NCBI RefSeq assembly: GCF_000972845.2
Contig: NC_040032.1
Coordinates: 11,506,334 to 11,570,333 of the forward strand
DNA: 64,000 nucleotides
Source of the DNA: Larimichthys crocea
Lineage: Eukaryota; Chordata; Actinopteri; Sciaenidae
Reading direction: 5' to 3'
Made by a program: the position numbers and the translations under genes. Shown piece after piece: positions 63,158-64,000 of this stretch. Each line of letters starts with the position of its first letter. Within the stretch, counting starts at the first letter, position 1. The notes beneath the pieces were generated by a model. It was not told where the DNA came from. It saw only the letters and a program-made list of their open reading frames with translations, and made no database searches.

Positions 63158-64000
63158 GTATGTTTTAACTTGAAACATAGATTAGTCATGATAATGCCCA
63201 CGTTGTATTCATGTAAATACACACACACACACACACACTGGTCACATGCAGTGAAACCGAAGCTGCAGCTTCTGAGACCTCGTCTCACCCATTGTCACTC
63301 CATACGCCCCAACAAAGCCTCTCTGTGCTCTTCTGCCTTTTCTTTTCATTTTAAAGCTGAAACAATGAGTCCTTCTGGACTCAAACGAAGGCCTCGCTGT
63401 GGCCTGGTCAGAGATGCAAACACAGGCAAAAGAGTAGCTGCTGCTTTCCTTTATTTCAGTGTCAAGGATCGGTCTTAAAAACAATATGTCCATGTCTACA
63501 CAGGCAGGAATACAAAGAGAGAAGATACTCATTTGATTTGTCTATCACAAACTGATGAAGCCTTATTTGAACATGAAACTTGAAAAACTTTCTAAGAGCT
63601 GAATCAGGTTTCTACGAAACATACCACAGCATGAGACCTGAGTTAAAACACGTTCAGTACTTACTGTGAGGCTTTGACACAGGCACAGTCAATGCTGAAA
63701 ATAACTTTAATGTCGTAAAACAAAGCAAAGACACATAAATCCAGTGTCACACACGTGCTTAAAGTCAGTGTTTGGTAGAAGGGGGCTGTCACAGAGCGCA
63801 CCATCTGTATACTGACTCATCTTTATACACAGTGAGCAGTGGAAGGGGTGAACCGAATGCCATGCACAAAGAAAGTAACGTCTGGCGTGTGCTTTCATAT
63901 TCTGATAACGTATTTAGCATTTCCAGTGAGTTATTTTGACTAATGAGAATTCACACCACACATACAGTCATAGCAGGAGCTTTAGTAGGAAGCTCCTCCT
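63158..64000 (+). other. ppp1r14a: ppp1r14a intron 3 (incomplete)
   Basis: Begins with donor GTATGT and runs to the window edge. It contains a CA run at about 63221-63238. The frame at 63170-63478 has no relation to the CPI-17 C-terminus and is not taken as an exon. Confidence 0.6.

Noticed and set aside
63170..63478. 102-codon frame after ppp1r14a exon 3
   Set aside because: It includes a CA microsatellite translation and does not match the CPI-17 C-terminal region.

Overview
The window is vertebrate genomic DNA, almost certainly from a teleost fish and probably a percomorph. It has multi-exon genes with GT-AG introns and polyadenylation signals. It also has abundant CA/GT, GATA and TAAC microsatellites and several repeat families that I recognise as common in teleosts. 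There are no bacterial features, no CRISPR array and no rRNA.

Five protein-coding genes could be assembled exon by exon, all on the + strand. (1) nova2, a neuronal KH-domain splicing regulator, spans 1785-18058 with 4 coding exons and 501 aa. A long AT-rich stretch after its stop probably includes an extended 3' UTR. (2) capns1, the calpain small subunit, spans 33976-36831 with 10 coding exons and 216 aa. One of its introns has U12-type (minor spliceosome) signals and the next has a GC-AG boundary. (3) A NAIF1-like Myb/SANT-domain nuclear protein spans 42414-46637 with 4 coding exons and 347 aa. Its third intron is packed with repeats, including a large inverted repeat around a hAT-type BED zinc-finger ORF. 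(4) A Delta-family Notch ligand, best matched to deltaC (dlc), spans 54958-58699 with 7 coding exons and 633 aa. It has a TATA box and a 3' UTR carrying AU-rich and Pumilio-type motifs. (5) The first three coding exons of ppp1r14a (CPI-17, inhibitor of myosin phosphatase) span 61205-63157; the 3' end lies beyond the window.

Layout: 1-1.3 kb, nested repeats and upstream DNA; 1.3-18 kb, nova2 with two introns of about 7.2 kb each; 18-26 kb, 3' UTR and flank; 26-32.4 kb, gene-free; 32.4-38.4 kb, capns1; 38.4-42.3 kb, GATA, GT and inverted dispersed repeats plus a tRNA-derived SINE; 42.3-47.3 kb, the Myb/SANT gene; 47.3-54.7 kb, gene-poor with microsatellites; 54.7-59.6 kb, deltaC; 61.1 kb to the end, ppp1r14a.

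The genes do not form one pathway. From memory, the human counterparts NOVA2, CAPNS1, DLL3 and PPP1R14A all lie on chromosome 19q13, so the window looks like a compacted conserved-synteny block. No wholly new system was found. The most interesting signals are the minor-spliceosome intron beside a GC-AG intron in capns1, the decay-motif pair in the deltaC 3' UTR, and the hAT/BED foldback structure.
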